Shown here piece by piece: positions 35,541 to 47,470 of a stretch of 64,000 nucleotides of DNA. This DNA comes from Lineus longissimus (lineage: Eukaryota; Nemertea; Pilidiophora; Heteronemertea; Lineidae): the NCBI RefSeq assembly GCF_910592395.1, contig NC_088309.1, positions 19,720,599 to 19,784,598 on the forward strand. Direction: 5' to 3'. Numbering within the stretch: position 1 is the stretch's first letter; the number at the start of each line of letters is the position of its first letter. The translations under genes and the position numbers were made by a program. The notes under the pieces were generated by a model, which had not been told where the DNA came from, searched no databases, and saw only the letters and a program-made list of their open reading frames with translations.

Positions 35541-36825
35541 ATGCCCACACCAAAATGGTCATATGCCGGTACCCAAGCCTTGACCATGAAACAGGATTTT
35601 GGTATGTGAGTTGGAGGAGTCTCCTCCAGACAGCTCTTGGGTTGGGGGAAGCTGCTTGCGATTATGAGTGAAAAGAAGATTTTGCAATTCCATCGACATC
35701 TGCCACACAAATCACTTTCAGGCAAAGCGCACAAAAGTAATATCATTTAATGACGAAAAAGGCAAGATTACAAAAATTATGCATAGAAATATTTCCACAT
35801 GGTTGTAATGATTCATTATATCATGGCATCGTAACTACAGCAAAAGTAATGACTCGTATTTTTGGAGATAGTTATTGATTTACAATGGTGACCAAGTACA
35901 TCAAATGCGGAAGAGTTTACTAATGTGACTAAGTAGATCAATGGAGAGAAATCAGAAAACCCTGGGCGTTTTTTTGAAATTTTTCCGCAAAGTGCAAAAA
36001 TGGAGAGACAGAAAAGCACCAATGAGCAAAACGATCAAGTAAATGCCAACAACTATCAGTCTTTTTCATTTGCAGACAGGAGTAAAGATTTTTACAGAAA
36101 AAGTCCCCTCCCCTTTTCCCCCTCACAATAGGGATCTGATTATATAAATAGTTTTCAAATATGTCGAGTAAGTTCCTGATTGGTTTCGTGCAAGTGATAA
36201 TTTGTTCAGATCGCGCCAGAATGCCAAGTGGATACTTCAAATGCAGGCGGGAAAAATGCACGGAAATAAACTGGGAAAAAACCAAGGAAAAGAATCACGC
36301 CAATCATCTAATGTTGGGGGGACATTTAATGGCTTCTGCGTGCGTCAATTATCAAACGATGCAATCAGATGCCATAGATAGGCGGATGGAAAAAACCCGT
36401 TCCAAGTGACAAGATAATCTAAGACACTATCAGTAGCCTGACAGAGGCAGCGCAACATGAGTGACACAGACATTTAAAACATCGGTTGAGTAGTTGCGGC
36501 AGCGGTCCATGCTGTCTGGCAATCTGAGAGGCCTGCTAGAGTGGTCAGTGCTACTTCCTCTTCAGCTCTGCACTTAGAGGTGTCCCTCATCCAACATGTC
36601 CAAGGCAGGATGTGTATTTTTATGTCCCAGTATATAGTGGCTTCATGACTTTATCTTAGCACACGCTAAAGAGAGAACCCCAAGGACACTAAACTATAGC
36701 AACCAGCAGTGAGAAAAATATGCAGATTATATTTGTTAGAAATATGATTTCACATTATCATCGATCTTGTTTACCAAAGACAAAGCACTGTGTCTAAACT
36801 TGTCCTTGGGAGAAGTAGCGGATGA

Positions 36826-37178
36826 GACTTTGAAGACCGAGAAACGTCCAAGAATATACTGACAATATTATGCGGTAAGTTGATTACGAAGCAATCGGAT
36901 CTGGTTAGTTTGCGCCTATTACTATTCTCTATTCTATTGATGAGGGTATCAGGCGAACAGCAATGGCCGGAAGGCAACTACAAAGGACGGCTTAATCTTC
37001 TTAATAAGCCTATAACCATCAGCCAATCTAATGACACCGATGTCCAGCTGAGATTCTGTCCTTGGATGGAGTGGAGAATGAAGGGATGCGTGCAAGAAAC
37101 GGGTACCCACATTTCGGGCAAAATTGAGTTCTTGCTGTCATTTTGTTCTTCAGACCGCCCTCTATTGACTGACAATAG
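36826..37178 (+). CDS. Open frame ending at a splice donor, possible exon
   Basis: The frame is open from the TGA at 36823 to a donor, ACAATAG|GTAAAC, at 37178 (about 117 codons). It contains a hydrophobic stretch, SLRLLLFSILLMRVSG, followed by EQQWPEGNYKGRL, resembling a signal peptide and cleavage region. The only upstream methionine close to the hydrophobic stretch is at its end, so an acceptor or a start remains undefined. GTATCAG at 36950 could be an acceptor. Later cysteines (FCPWMEW, KGCVQETG, SFCSSD) do not match a family I know. Confidence 0.28.
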
Positions 37179-37179
37179 G

Positions 37180-39170
37180 TAAACACATCCATATAAACAC
37201 CCACTACAAACCTAAATCCGCAATCCTATATTAAATTGGTTTCATCAGCTTACGAATAGCTGTCAAACTGTTTTTGCCAGAAGGTGAATTCTGGCCACCA
37301 AAGGAATGACAGCCCACCTTATACATCGCCTTTTATGTAAAGCACCAGAAGGAGAATTATTTCCAATTGCCAAGGCGATAATCACTGGTTTCACAACATT
37401 TGTGATACACTGTCAGAAATTTCTTCCCAAACGCAACTTTTTTTTCTCTCTGCAATATAGGTAATGTCATACATTGGGTATGAATCTACATCAAGGGATA
37501 AGAGACACCTATAAATTCTTCTTCAGAGAATGGATCAGCACTTAGTAATATCACTGCCCTAACAGACAGACAAAACATTTATGCCTATTGCGTTCCACTA
37601 TTGTTCTGTTCGCAAAGACGCAATGCGCTATCTGATTTTGTATGACACCAAAGCAGGAGACTCAATGCACAGCCTATCTGATTTTGTGTAACACAAAAGC
37701 AGGAGATTATCGCATAGGGAAGGGATTGCCTCTGAGATACCTTCAATCTATTAGCTACATTGCAAGTACCGGCGTTTTGGTTGTGCTTGTCAGAAAATCT
37801 TGCCACCAATTGCAGAGGATATCAGTCAGAATACGGGCAATGAATTATTGGGACCACTGTTCAGCAAGAATAGCTTAGCATCACCACACACCTCAGCTCG
37901 CCTTGACCCAAGTGCTACATGTACCACAGTTCAAGTTTATACTTCTTAATCATTTACAGCAAAACTAGCGGACTTGCAAGGCAGCGTTCTTTCAACACCT
38001 TCAGCGCCCACGTTTCACCCCCCCCCCCCAACACTCCCTTCTCAGACCCCCAGGGAAAAAATCTATCAGAGATAGCTCTATAAGTCTTATTATTGCGATT
38101 GCTTCCCCCAGACCAGAGGTTTTTAAATTCTTAACACTTCGAGTTTGATATTCCTGTGGTCACACTGGGGATAGAAATTGCAATCAGTGCCAAGATATTT
38201 TCAAAGAGTCAAATTTGCTTTCTTCTTCTTGATTCTTGATAAAGCTTCCACCAGGGCATCCCAGAAATTTGTCAGAACCAGCAATATGGAAGCACTTCCA
38301 TCATCACAAAGGACGTCGAGGGCTTTAGGAAAATATGCAACCAATCCGCTGGGATTGGCCAGACATATGACTATAAAACAGCGGGACTGCCGGGGTTCAA
38401 GCGAAGAATACCAAGTAGTTGTCATCCATTGCAGGCCAGTATTGAATGGAACATGTTCAGAAGTAAATCAGTGCTTAAATGGCATTGGAACAGCCAACTG
38501 TCAGCAAGCCTGGGAACCTTGGGGAATATAGTGATGATGGCGTCTTTGAGAGGGGGCAGCCATCATGACAAAAACTCACAATTTCAATGTAAATACTTTA
38601 CAATTTCAAACTCTACAACCAGGGACCTTTTTGACCCCAACGACTTTGACGTTTGCCAAAAATGAAGAGTCACTCAAATCTATCCATTTTCCGCAGGAAA
38701 AAGTTGTCGGATGAACACTTTTTTTTTATCTGATTGAAGGCTACAGGGGGAAATCTTTGGAATCCACCATCCGTTAATTATTAGAAGAGAAAAGAAATCA
38801 AGACAGATCCATTACTGATGAGGAAGAAGGGATCAGCTTGCTGCAACGAATCTGATTCAAAGCTGATTCATTTTCAAGTTCTATCCCTCCAGGTAAACTT
38901 CCAATCGGAAACAAATCATGACACTATTCCACTGGAAATTGATAGAATTACCATGTTCTCTTCTTCAAGCATGCCCAATTCCCGGGGCTGGTCATCGGTT
39001 GGTTAGTTTCTCTGTCCACCACCACCGAACACAAGGCTCCAGTTTCTATAATGAGGCAGCGAATCAGAATTGCTGCAGTGGTTCAATTGGTCAATGACTG
39101 CACCTAACTGTCACACACATATCAAAGAAGGCCCAAGGATCCATACCCAGAGCAAAACATAAGCCGAGGC
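37180..39170. other. No gene recognised; two-strand-open patch at 38.2-38.5 kb
   Basis: At 38201-38530 both strands are open: plus 117 codons with CRGSSEEYQVVVIHCRP, minus 74 codons with AYFPKALDVLCDDGSASILL. Neither reading is recognised and no clear splice pair delimits either. A C-tract lies at about 38018-38029. Confidence 0.35.
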
Positions 39171-39171
39171 T

Positions 39172-39440
39172 GTTTGGTTTGGTGGCCAATCTTATTTGGC
39201 TAAGCTGAGGCGAAGGCCAAAGGCATTTAACCTTGGTTGGCAATGTGATTGTGCCACCCAGAGCTAGATATAAGCAGAGGCAAGGCAGTTAGCCTTGGTT
39301 GGCAACCTTATTTGGCTACCCAGAGCTAGATAAGCTGACACCAAGGGCAGGTAACCTTGGTTGCCAATGTTATTTACCCGCTCAGATTTGGACGAGAGGT
39401 GGTTAGTCTTGGGCACCAACATCATTTGGGCTTCTGCCCT
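39172..39440. repeat. 52-62-bp diverged tandem repeat, about 4 units
   Basis: The phrase 'AACCTTGGTTGGCAA' recurs at about 39229, 39291 and 39353, and in degraded form near 39405. It alternates with 'CAGAGCTAGATA' and 'TTATTTGGCTA'. Divergence between units is high, so the array is old. Confidence 0.75.
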
Positions 39441-40899
39441 CAAAGGTGTTTCCTTTTGTGTTTGTGACATTTCGATACTCAACTGGCCATGAAATGGGTG
39501 CCCTGTGGAAATTCCTGTCTTATTTTGGGTATAATATTTGATAGTAATCTAACCTGTGAGGCAATTTCATCCCATTCAAGAGAAGCAATGCTCTCCCAGT
39601 AACTTGCTAAGGAAACTGTAGTTCCAGCCCAATTAGCCAGTTTTACACTTGAGCAATAACCCATAATAACATTTTCATCCTAATTGCTGGTCAAGAAGGA
39701 CCAACCGTACATAACATGAACTATCGAACTTAAAACTTTATCTAATGGTGCCATATAGGGACATATTTCCATTTTGGCAGATGCAACATTCAGATTTAAC
39801 AATTCTCTGCACAGCAAGGGACCAATCGAGCTCCATTTCTGACGCAAGATTGCCAACTAAACTGAAACACATTAGTTGTGCTCAATACTCAGTCAATCGC
39901 AGAAAAAGCTTACCAAAACTGATCTTAGTCTTTGCATGAGTAAGACAAATGTTGGAGAAATTCTGGTCCTCTCAGGGTGAAATCAGTCTGAATTAGCATT
40001 AAACTGATGCATTTATAAGTGAATATTTTCATGTAAGAAACCCATTCAGAAGAAGTCTTAAGTACCCTCATGAGACTGAGGTGCACCAGACATAGCATGT
40101 TCACAACTAATATTCGTCTAATGACCAGAACAAAGGCAATTTAGACTTGCAATATCCATTTGAATTTACATTTCAAAATTTATGTAAACAAAAAGAAGTG
40201 TTTAAATGTATTGCCAGCAGGAATACAAATATTGAAGTTTGTAATGACGGAAATTGAAGTTAAAAGTGAAGTTGGCAAAGAAACTAATTAACAACGTCAC
40301 AAACGATTCTAATAACATTATTTTAAATGGGTATTTTTGCATGTAGAAATGTACCACCAACAAGCTGATTTCTATTACAGTAGCGTGCAATATTTATTGC
40401 ATGCGTCAAAATTGCTTGCTCAAACAAGAACTGGACATATGACTTGCGTTACATATGACTGGGGGTCATATGTAACTACTTTAACTTGATCATGTTGGTA
40501 CCATTTGAGGCAAAGATCCACCAGGATCAGGAGGCTGATGTTGATGATGAGGATGATGATGTACTCCAATGATGCCGTACGCACATGTGTTGTACATATA
40601 AAAATATTGTCTAGAAATCCTGTATTTTTTTCAGTGGTTGTCATACAATTTGCATTCCCCATCTTCCAGACACCGACACTGTTATCTTTGTGCAAAAATC
40701 TACAACTTCAAAGTAACTCCACCGGAAGATGAGCTTGTTTTTTTTCACAAGTACTGCCATCTTTGAAGTCTGATTACCAAATGTGATGTAAGAAAAATCG
40801 AACAAGGTTTGAACCGGGAACAGACACTAGACAGTGTGAAAAACATGAAAAAGTTTATTTAAATCAGAATCTTCATCACACAGCTGGTGCATTACTTTG

Positions 40900-41503
40900 A
40901 TGAAATGGCCAGGGCCATTGTGCTCACCTCACGTGGAGGAAAGATGGATAAAGAGCATGGTATTGTGTCATGTAGTGTTAGGTTTGATGTAGGTCCAAGC
41001 AATTACAATTTCCCCAAAATGGCCAATTTACAGTACATTCGACCTCTGTGACCTTGAAAAGTAGGTCAAATCAAAGAAGACCCGGGTGACACGTTGAATG
41101 GTTGTTAGAATTAGATGTACCTATGATATAAAATTGGTGCCAATCGGGCAAGTCATTACTAGGAATAATGGCATTTTGAAGAATTTAGGATTTGGCCCCC
41201 TCCCTGGAGGCCAAACATCAAATCAGATCGCACCAAACTTCAGTACCTGAGATCATCTGACCAATATATATGATGCACCTTTGCTAGAAGTACCTACCAT
41301 ATTTTTTTCAAAATTTCCCGACTACTATTAAGGGAGATATTGCATATTTTCACTTTTAACGTTTGGCCCCCTGGTGGCCAAACTATGAAACGAATCGGAC
41401 CGAAACTTGGTCTCCAAGGTGTCATTACATAAGGGTACATGTGTACCAAGTTTCAACTCAATAGCTCTAACAGTTACGAAACGTGCCCTGCTAACGGACG
41501 ACG

Positions 41504-41589
<86 letters not shown>

Positions 41590-41646
41590 ACGACGGACGC
41601 CACGGTATGGGATAAGCTCACCTCTGCTAAGAGGTGAGCTAAAAAA
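40900..41646 (+). mobile_element. Hairpin-tailed interspersed repeat, copy A (internally deleted)
   Basis: The 5' end is ATGAAATGGCCAGGGCCATT, where AATGGCC and GGCCATT form a 7-bp foldback. The 3' end has an (ACG)n tract (41494-41600) and then a perfect 10-bp stem hairpin: AGCTCACCTC, 6-nt loop, GAGGTGAGCT (41615-41640), followed by A residues. Compared with copies B and C it lacks roughly 430 bp. The joint lies near 41263-41270, where 'ATCTGACCA' runs directly into 'ATATATGATGCACC'. No protein-coding capacity. No target-site duplication was found. Poly-Arg and poly-Asp reading frames are artefacts of the ACG tract. Confidence 0.88.
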
Positions 41647-41932
41647 CTGAGAATGTGTACCTTATTTTTGCTCTGGTTCCTCGACATGCTCAAGGCAACA
41701 GTTTCTAGAACTAACATTATTAAGATTTTAGGAGCATTATAAGCCTGTTGAGTTTAATTTTGATGACACTTATGAGAAAAATATGCTATTTGTCCCGAAA
41801 TAAAATCAACACCGACAACATGAGGTCCTTGGTAGAGAGGGTGTCCTTGATAGAGAGGCGTCTGCTAAGTTGGGTTTTTTTTTGGTTTTTTAGAAACTAA
41901 CTCGCCTAGGCAATGTGTCATAATTTCTGCAG

Positions 41933-42127
41933 GGCGATTACAAATGATTGGGTCTGACAAAACCTTCATGTCTTCTTGTCATCGCCAAGGAAATGTCCTC
42001 TTAAGGACATGGAATGTCTCCGTAGTATTTCCAGGCAGCAATTACAAAATGATTGGGTCCAACGAATTTGAACAAACACCTGAAGGAGAATCTGAGAATG
42101 TGTCATTATCGCAAAGACGTCCTCAAG
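41933..42127 (+). CDS. Candidate internal exon, unidentified
   Basis: The acceptor CATAATTTCTGCAG and the donor CTCAAG|GTAGGA enclose a frame open for 64 codons. It contains GNVLLRTWNVSVVFPG, then NEFEQTPEGESENVSLSQ. The exon holds an internal repeat: 'ATTACAAATGATTGGGTC' near 41938 and 'ATTACAAAATGATTGGGTC' near 42040. The minus strand is also open for 96 codons (41966-42256). No homologue is recognised, and the internal repeat argues for caution. Confidence 0.25.
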
Positions 42128-42324
42128 GTAGGAATGACGGACAGGATTATGCGCTGGGTATCTAGCGAGGCGGGTCGCTGTCTCTGAAACTACAAAACTG
42201 TCGCTAAACCTCTGTATCAGCGAAACTGAGCTGCACAAGTACACTTTTTGTTGCATCTTTTTTCCGTCAACGCATTTCTAATAAACTGCATATCTCTGGT
42301 CGAAATGTCTTCTTCATTCTTGCC

Positions 42325-42400
42325 TTGACAAGAATATGAACCACCACCATTTGGATTGCTAGTCCACTGCATGCTCTACCACTTGAGGTATCAAGATCCC
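42325..42400 (-). mobile_element. tRNA-derived SINE head (tRNA-like remnant)
   Basis: On the minus strand, TACCTCAAGTGGTAGAGCA matches a tRNA A box and D arm. It is followed by TGGACTAGCAATCCA, a 4-bp anticodon-like stem with a CTAGCAA loop (AGC anticodon position). Then comes a degraded B box (GTGGTTCATATTC in place of GGTTCGAATCC). The acceptor stem does not close, so this is a SINE head or pseudo-tRNA, not a functional gene. Confidence 0.55.
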
Positions 42401-43024
42401 AGTTTTTCGTACTTATTTTATTCTTTCTTCATATGAGCCAGCATCAGCAACATGTATTCTTCATTCTTGACACTCTCTTTAAGATGCACTAGTTCCTAAA
42501 ATATGATCGAGTGACCACAAAACGAGGGTTCAATCAATTACGAAATATCCCATAACATTCTAGTGCAAGAACATTTTTCTCATGTCTTTTTTTGGTCAAC
42601 ACAGCAATTCCAATATATAGCATATTTCGTGACAATAACGCTAAGTGCACTGGCATCTTGGGATGCAAGGACACCTGCGCACAATTTACCACCTCCCCAG
42701 GGCTTATCTGTACTAGACAGGAGAGACAAACTCAATAGGGATGGTGCACTTCAAACAAATTATGTTGAAAATACCAGTCCCTGATGACAAGACAGTAAGG
42801 CTGACGAGATATTCACTTAAGCATTTGTTAAGAGTAACCCAAGTGGACAAACTAAATCATGAAATTTATTCTCTTGGAAAGACGATTTTCAGCAGAGAAA
42901 TTCATTTAATACGGTAGTTCATCTCCAGGCGATACTAAAGTGGCATAAATACATAATTGTACAATTAAGTTTAGATGTTTGATGAAGTTTACCTTAACCC
43001 ATCAAAACTCTAAGGATGTTTCAA

Positions 43025-44139
43025 ATGAAATGGCCAGGGCCATTGTGCTCACCTCATGTGGAGGAAAGATGGATAAAGAGCATGGTCTTGTGTCATGTAG
43101 TGTTAGGTTTGATGTAGGTCCAAGCAATAACAATTTCCCCAAAATGGCCAATTTACAGTACATTCGACCTCTGTGACCTTGAAAAGTAGGTCAAATCAAA
43201 GAAGACCCGGGTGACACATTGAATGGTTGTTAGAATTAGATGTACCTATGATATAAAATTGGTGCCAATCGGGCAAGTCATTACTAGGAATAATGGCCTT
43301 TTGAAGAATTTAGGATTTGGCCCCCTCCCTGGAGGCCAAACGGCAAATCAGATCGCACCAAACTTCGGTACCTGAGATCACCTGACCAAGGGGTACATGT
43401 GTACTTAATTTGTGATCAATAGTCATTGCAGTTAAGAAACGTGCCATAGTTAAGGCCTGGCGGCCAATTTACGCCATTTGACCTCTGTGACCTTGACAAG
43501 AAGGTCAAATTAAAAACCTGTGTGACATATACTGTATGGTGGTTAGATGTACCCATGATATCAAATTGGTGGCAATCGGGCAAGAAGTTAAGGAATAATC
43601 ACATTTTTAAGGTTTTTGGATTTTGCCCCCTGGTGGTCAAGTGGTGAATCATATTGGACCAAACTTCGGTCCCTGAGATCACCTGACTAAGGGGTAAATG
43701 TGTACCAAATTTGGTATCAATAGTCATTGCAGTTTAGAAACGTGCCATCGTTACATCCTAACGGCCAATTTACACCATTTGACCTCTGTGACCTTGAAAA
43801 GGAGGTCAAATCAAAAACCCGGAGGATATATGATGCACCTTTGCTAGAAGTACCTACCATATTTTTTTCAAAATTTCCCGACTACTATTAAGGGAGATAT
43901 TGCATATTTTCACTTTTAACGTTTGGCCCCCTGGTGGCCAAACCATGAAACGAATCGGACCGAAACTTGGTCTCCCAGGTGTCATTACATAAGGGTACAT
44001 GTGTACCAAGTTTCAACTCAATAGCTCTAACAGTTACGAAACGTGCCCTGCTAACGGACGACGGACGACGACGACGACGACGGACGACGGACGCCACGGT
44101 ATGGGATAAGCTCACCTCTGCTAAGAGGTGAGCTAAAAA
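43025..44139 (+). mobile_element. Hairpin-tailed interspersed repeat, copy B (full structure)
   Basis: Same 5' end (ATGAAATGGCCAGGGCC) and same 3' hairpin (44109-44134) followed by AAAAA as copies A and C. Internally there are three related ~300-bp units. Each starts near a 'GACCTCTGTGACCTTGA' box (about 43165, 43480, 43780) and includes 'GGTGCCAATCGGGCAAG', 'GATTTGGCCCCCT' and 'AAACGTGCC' phrases. The (ACG)n tract is short here (44054-44093). Identity with copy C is very high by eye, so the family has been active recently. It is non-coding and non-autonomous, and the mobilising enzyme is unknown. Confidence 0.9.
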
Positions 44140-44289
44140 GGTCATACTGCCAACTTGGCTTGAAAGAAAATTTAGTTTTTCTTTTTCAGCATTTGGCATT
44201 TGGTAGGGTCCATCACAAGCTACTAATGTTTCTCATTTTCTGAGGTATTATTTTTATTGCCCTCGCAACGACACAGGGAATGACTTTAC

Positions 44290-44435
44290 ACCTCATTCTA
44301 ATGATGAAGACATTTAGGGTTGAGTGCCACGCTAAAGGACAATATGAGGGAACAGCGGTTATCCTTTCTAGAGTCATACTCATGACCTCCTCATCAAAAG
44401 CCCGACCGCTCCAACCACTTTACCACTGGTATCCC
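44290..44435 (-). mobile_element. tRNA-derived SINE remnant
   Basis: On the minus strand, TGGTAAAGTGG (complement of 44415-44425) is a near-perfect A box. It is followed by TTGGAGCGGTCGGGC and, about 35 nt on, a degraded B box (GGTCATGAGTATGACTC; consensus GGTTCGANTCC). The spacing fits a tRNA-derived promoter. The body continues to about 44290 without a clear tail. Confidence 0.55.
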
Positions 44436-44439
44436 ATCT

Positions 44440-47010
44440 TAGCACAGTAATGCTGTACTTTCAACCAACAAATTGTCAAAGTCTACATTCACTTCAAATT
44501 CTAAAGATTGTAAAACTTTAAATCATTCAGATTATAGGCAAATATGATACAAAACCACAGCCCACAGCACAAACAACCGACAAAAAGCCAAAGCAATGTT
44601 TAGGTTAAGGATTTTGAATTTTGTAAATTGCAAAGCAACTTTAAATTCTATAACACACTAAGCAATTCCCTACTTTCTAACTTTGAAGAGGCAGAACTTC
44701 TAGCCGTTTGGATATTGATAATTAGTATACTGTCAAAATCATCTGGCAGCTAAACGATGGGATTAGGTTTCATCTAACTGGGATGGAAATGGGGTCGCAG
44801 TGGTTTCATTACCCAGGTACTGGCAATGGAGATTGCCTGTCAGCGCCAGGAGAGGACCTCATAAATCTGACATTGGGAGAGTTGACAACGAGGCCTCATG
44901 ATGGTCAGCTGTGGGAAAGTTCAGGCTACTTCTTAGATGGGGATGGAGATGGGGATTTTAAGCTGGTTTAAGCATTCTTGAGTGCTGGAGTTCCTTGAAG
45001 GGAGTCTATAGGCAGCATGAAGCCAGCTGGGCAAGATAAAATAACAGGATTCCTATATTTGATTCACAAATTTAGAACACGAAAAAAACACAGCTGAGTA
45101 ATAATGGGTAGTTATCAGGAAAGCCCTTTGAAGTGGACCAATAGAGATTCTTTGACGATGCCAAAACATTACCAAATATGTTCTTTAATCATATCATTTC
45201 ATTTGAAATAGTCCCTCACAGCAGTGGTCTTGTCTCCTTGTGTGGGCAACATAAGTGGAAGGTTGCCTTTGATTATAACCATTAGGTTACAGTAGGGAGG
45301 GAAACCAAATGTCGACTATAATTACTAGTACAACGAAACCTTAGAAAATCTCTGATGATCCTACAGAAACCTCGTAAGTTTGCAGGCTGATAATGTAAGA
45401 GCATTAGTTAATTGCTCCGAGAGAACAAGCCAGACTTTATGTTGGCGTTACTTACTTATAAACCGGAACTATATCGTGGTCAACAAAGTGAAAACCCACA
45501 AAAAGTAACCATCATATCGCAGTCAACAAAGTGAATCCCCACAAAATGTAACCGTCTGATACCTCAGAAGTGAAGTCTGTCACTGACCACAAAACACTTG
45601 TTAACTAACAATTAGAAATACGTCATGGACGTGATCGGCATCGCCAACACGAGTCAGAGATTTGTCCTCCTATGAAGGTGTAGGCTACTTTAATTAACCG
45701 TGAATTTTGATTAACTTCAACGGGAAGTTGGTCCTGATTAGATACTGCGGCCAGGATATTAGACACGGACAAGCTGTCTTCTGAATTAAAATCACGTTCT
45801 GATGTAGTTCAAACAATGTGATACGATCATGTATTGCTAAGTATCTCTTCATTTTCTCACTTCAATCGACCAAATTTAAAATGATGAAACTCAATTAGAA
45901 TTTCAATGTGATTATGTGATTAGCCAGTCTCGAAGTCTTCAGGGCATCGTCACTAATTCATAGCTCAGAGGACTTTTACTTAGAGTAAGTCATCTTGTGA
46001 ATTAGGATATCAAACATACTGGATAAAACTCCGTCTCAGGTAGGCTGTGAGAAACGGAACTATATTGACCTCACAAAAAATGGCAATGCACTTAAAACAA
46101 GCCTAAAACGGCTGGGAAAATTTGCATTTCCCTCAGAATGGTTCATTTTTGGTCATGCTTTGTCCAATTCTTGCAAAGTAAGTATTTCTCGATACTTTGG
46201 ACCTTGAACACATTGAAGTTTCAGATGAAATATAACATTTTGTTCAAACATGTCAAATATTTCATTTTCTGTGCAAAATCACCACAAATCATATCAGTGT
46301 ACCATTTTTTCGTAAAATGGGGTTTATGACAAATGTCAAGTTCTCACTGGAGGCAAACAATGAAATTTCCTCCTTTTTATAGCACGAGAAACAACAAGCC
46401 ATGTCAGAATTGAATACTGACTTGGCAGCTCCACCTGCCTTCTTTTCCCACTCAAGTCATACAAAGGGTACAAGCGACCTTTATCACCAAAGACACACCC
46501 GGTTATCCCCACCTTCCATCTCTACCACGAATCTGACAATCAACAAAGAACAAACTCCATTCCATTCAATCAGCTTATACTGCGGAAGCGCATAATTACA
46601 TCGCAACTAAGTCAATGAGATTTTCCTTAGCCTGTCGATATAAGTAATCACATATGGCCCGGATACATTTTCACTTCAATATCATGCTTCCGCCACAAAT
46701 AATAGGATATATACCATGATATTTGGTAAAACAAGAGGAGGTGATATCTTGAACCAAACAGACTGAGATACACAGCGATTACAAGAGACGATAATGGTTG
46801 GTTTACCGTGATAGATTGCATTACTGAACACAGTGATTTTTAAATACTATGACTCATGAGGTTATGTTGCCGAGATTATCATGTACCATTGTGATACTAA
46901 CTTGATACATAAGATACTTTGGATATCATTAGACGACAAGAACAACATAATAATCAAAGGCATGGTTAATGTTGCTTTCTGCTCTCATTCTCTGTCCTGT
47001 TTCAGTGTCA
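44440..47010. other. No gene recognised
   Basis: A 62-codon frame at 44783-44971 is rich in GDGDGD from a local GGGATGGA repeat. A 41-nt segment at about 46136-46176 sits between good splice-like sites (TTTCCCTCAG and AAA|GTAAGT) but is too short to call. No transposon ends were seen. Confidence 0.4.
45471..45556. repeat. 43-bp tandem duplication
   Basis: Two units start ATATCGTGGTCAACAAAGTG (45471) and ATATCGCAGTCAACAAAGTG (45514) and share 'CCCACAAAA-GTAACC'. Confidence 0.8.
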
Positions 47011-47027
47011 ATAATGATTAAACTATG

Positions 47028-47470
47028 AAAAGTGACGATGATATTAAGCCTACTCAAGGTGATTTGGAAACTTTTGACCATCACATCAGCTGGCCTACAG
47101 TACTTGAACAATAATAGTTTCAGAACTTTGGCCGTACCCACAGCCCCTTTGTTGCAGGCATTAATGAAAGATAACTTCCTCTAATCACAAATTGGTCTTA
47201 TCCTTTTTCCACAAACCAAGAGGAGAAATGTCTCTGTGTCTAAACCATGATTTGACTGTCTAAAGTGACCATGATAAGGCCTATTCAAGGTGACTGTGAA
47301 ATTTTCAACCATCACATCAGTTGACCTACTCGCATCATATTCATCTCATAAGAACTATGGTATATAGTGGTCGCTCCTTCCTTGCAGGCATTGATGAAAG
47401 ATGACTTCCTCTAATCACAAATTGGTCCTTTTCTCTTTCAACAAAGCAAGAGGCTTCCTTGATCCCTTCT
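47028..47470. repeat. 230-bp tandem duplication
   Basis: Exact 230-bp offsets link 'ACCATCACATCAG' (47078, 47308) and 'GGCATTAATGAAAGAT'/'GGCATTGATGAAAGAT' (47157, 47387). The second copy continues through CTTCCTCTAATCACAAATTG. Moderate divergence. Confidence 0.85.

Noticed and set aside
36880-37178. Resemblance of a WPEGNY phrase to apextrin-type (ApeC) domains
   Set aside because: The cysteine and tryptophan pattern that should follow in that domain is absent, so I kept it as an unidentified possible exon.
41328-41717. Arginine-rich and other homopolymer reading frames over the ACG tracts, here and at 50909-51449
   Set aside because: They are produced entirely by the (ACG)n microsatellite inside the interspersed repeat and change identity with frame and tract length.
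42781-42830. CTGATGA and CTGACGAG, reminiscent of hammerhead ribozyme core
   Set aside because: The required GAAA and stem arrangement is missing at the expected distances.
44783-44971. 62-codon frame rich in GDGDGD
   Set aside because: It reflects a local GGGATGGA-type repeat, with no splice context or homology.
46136-46176. 41-nt segment between good splice-like sites
   Set aside because: Too short for coding evidence; paired splice-like sites of this quality occur by chance.
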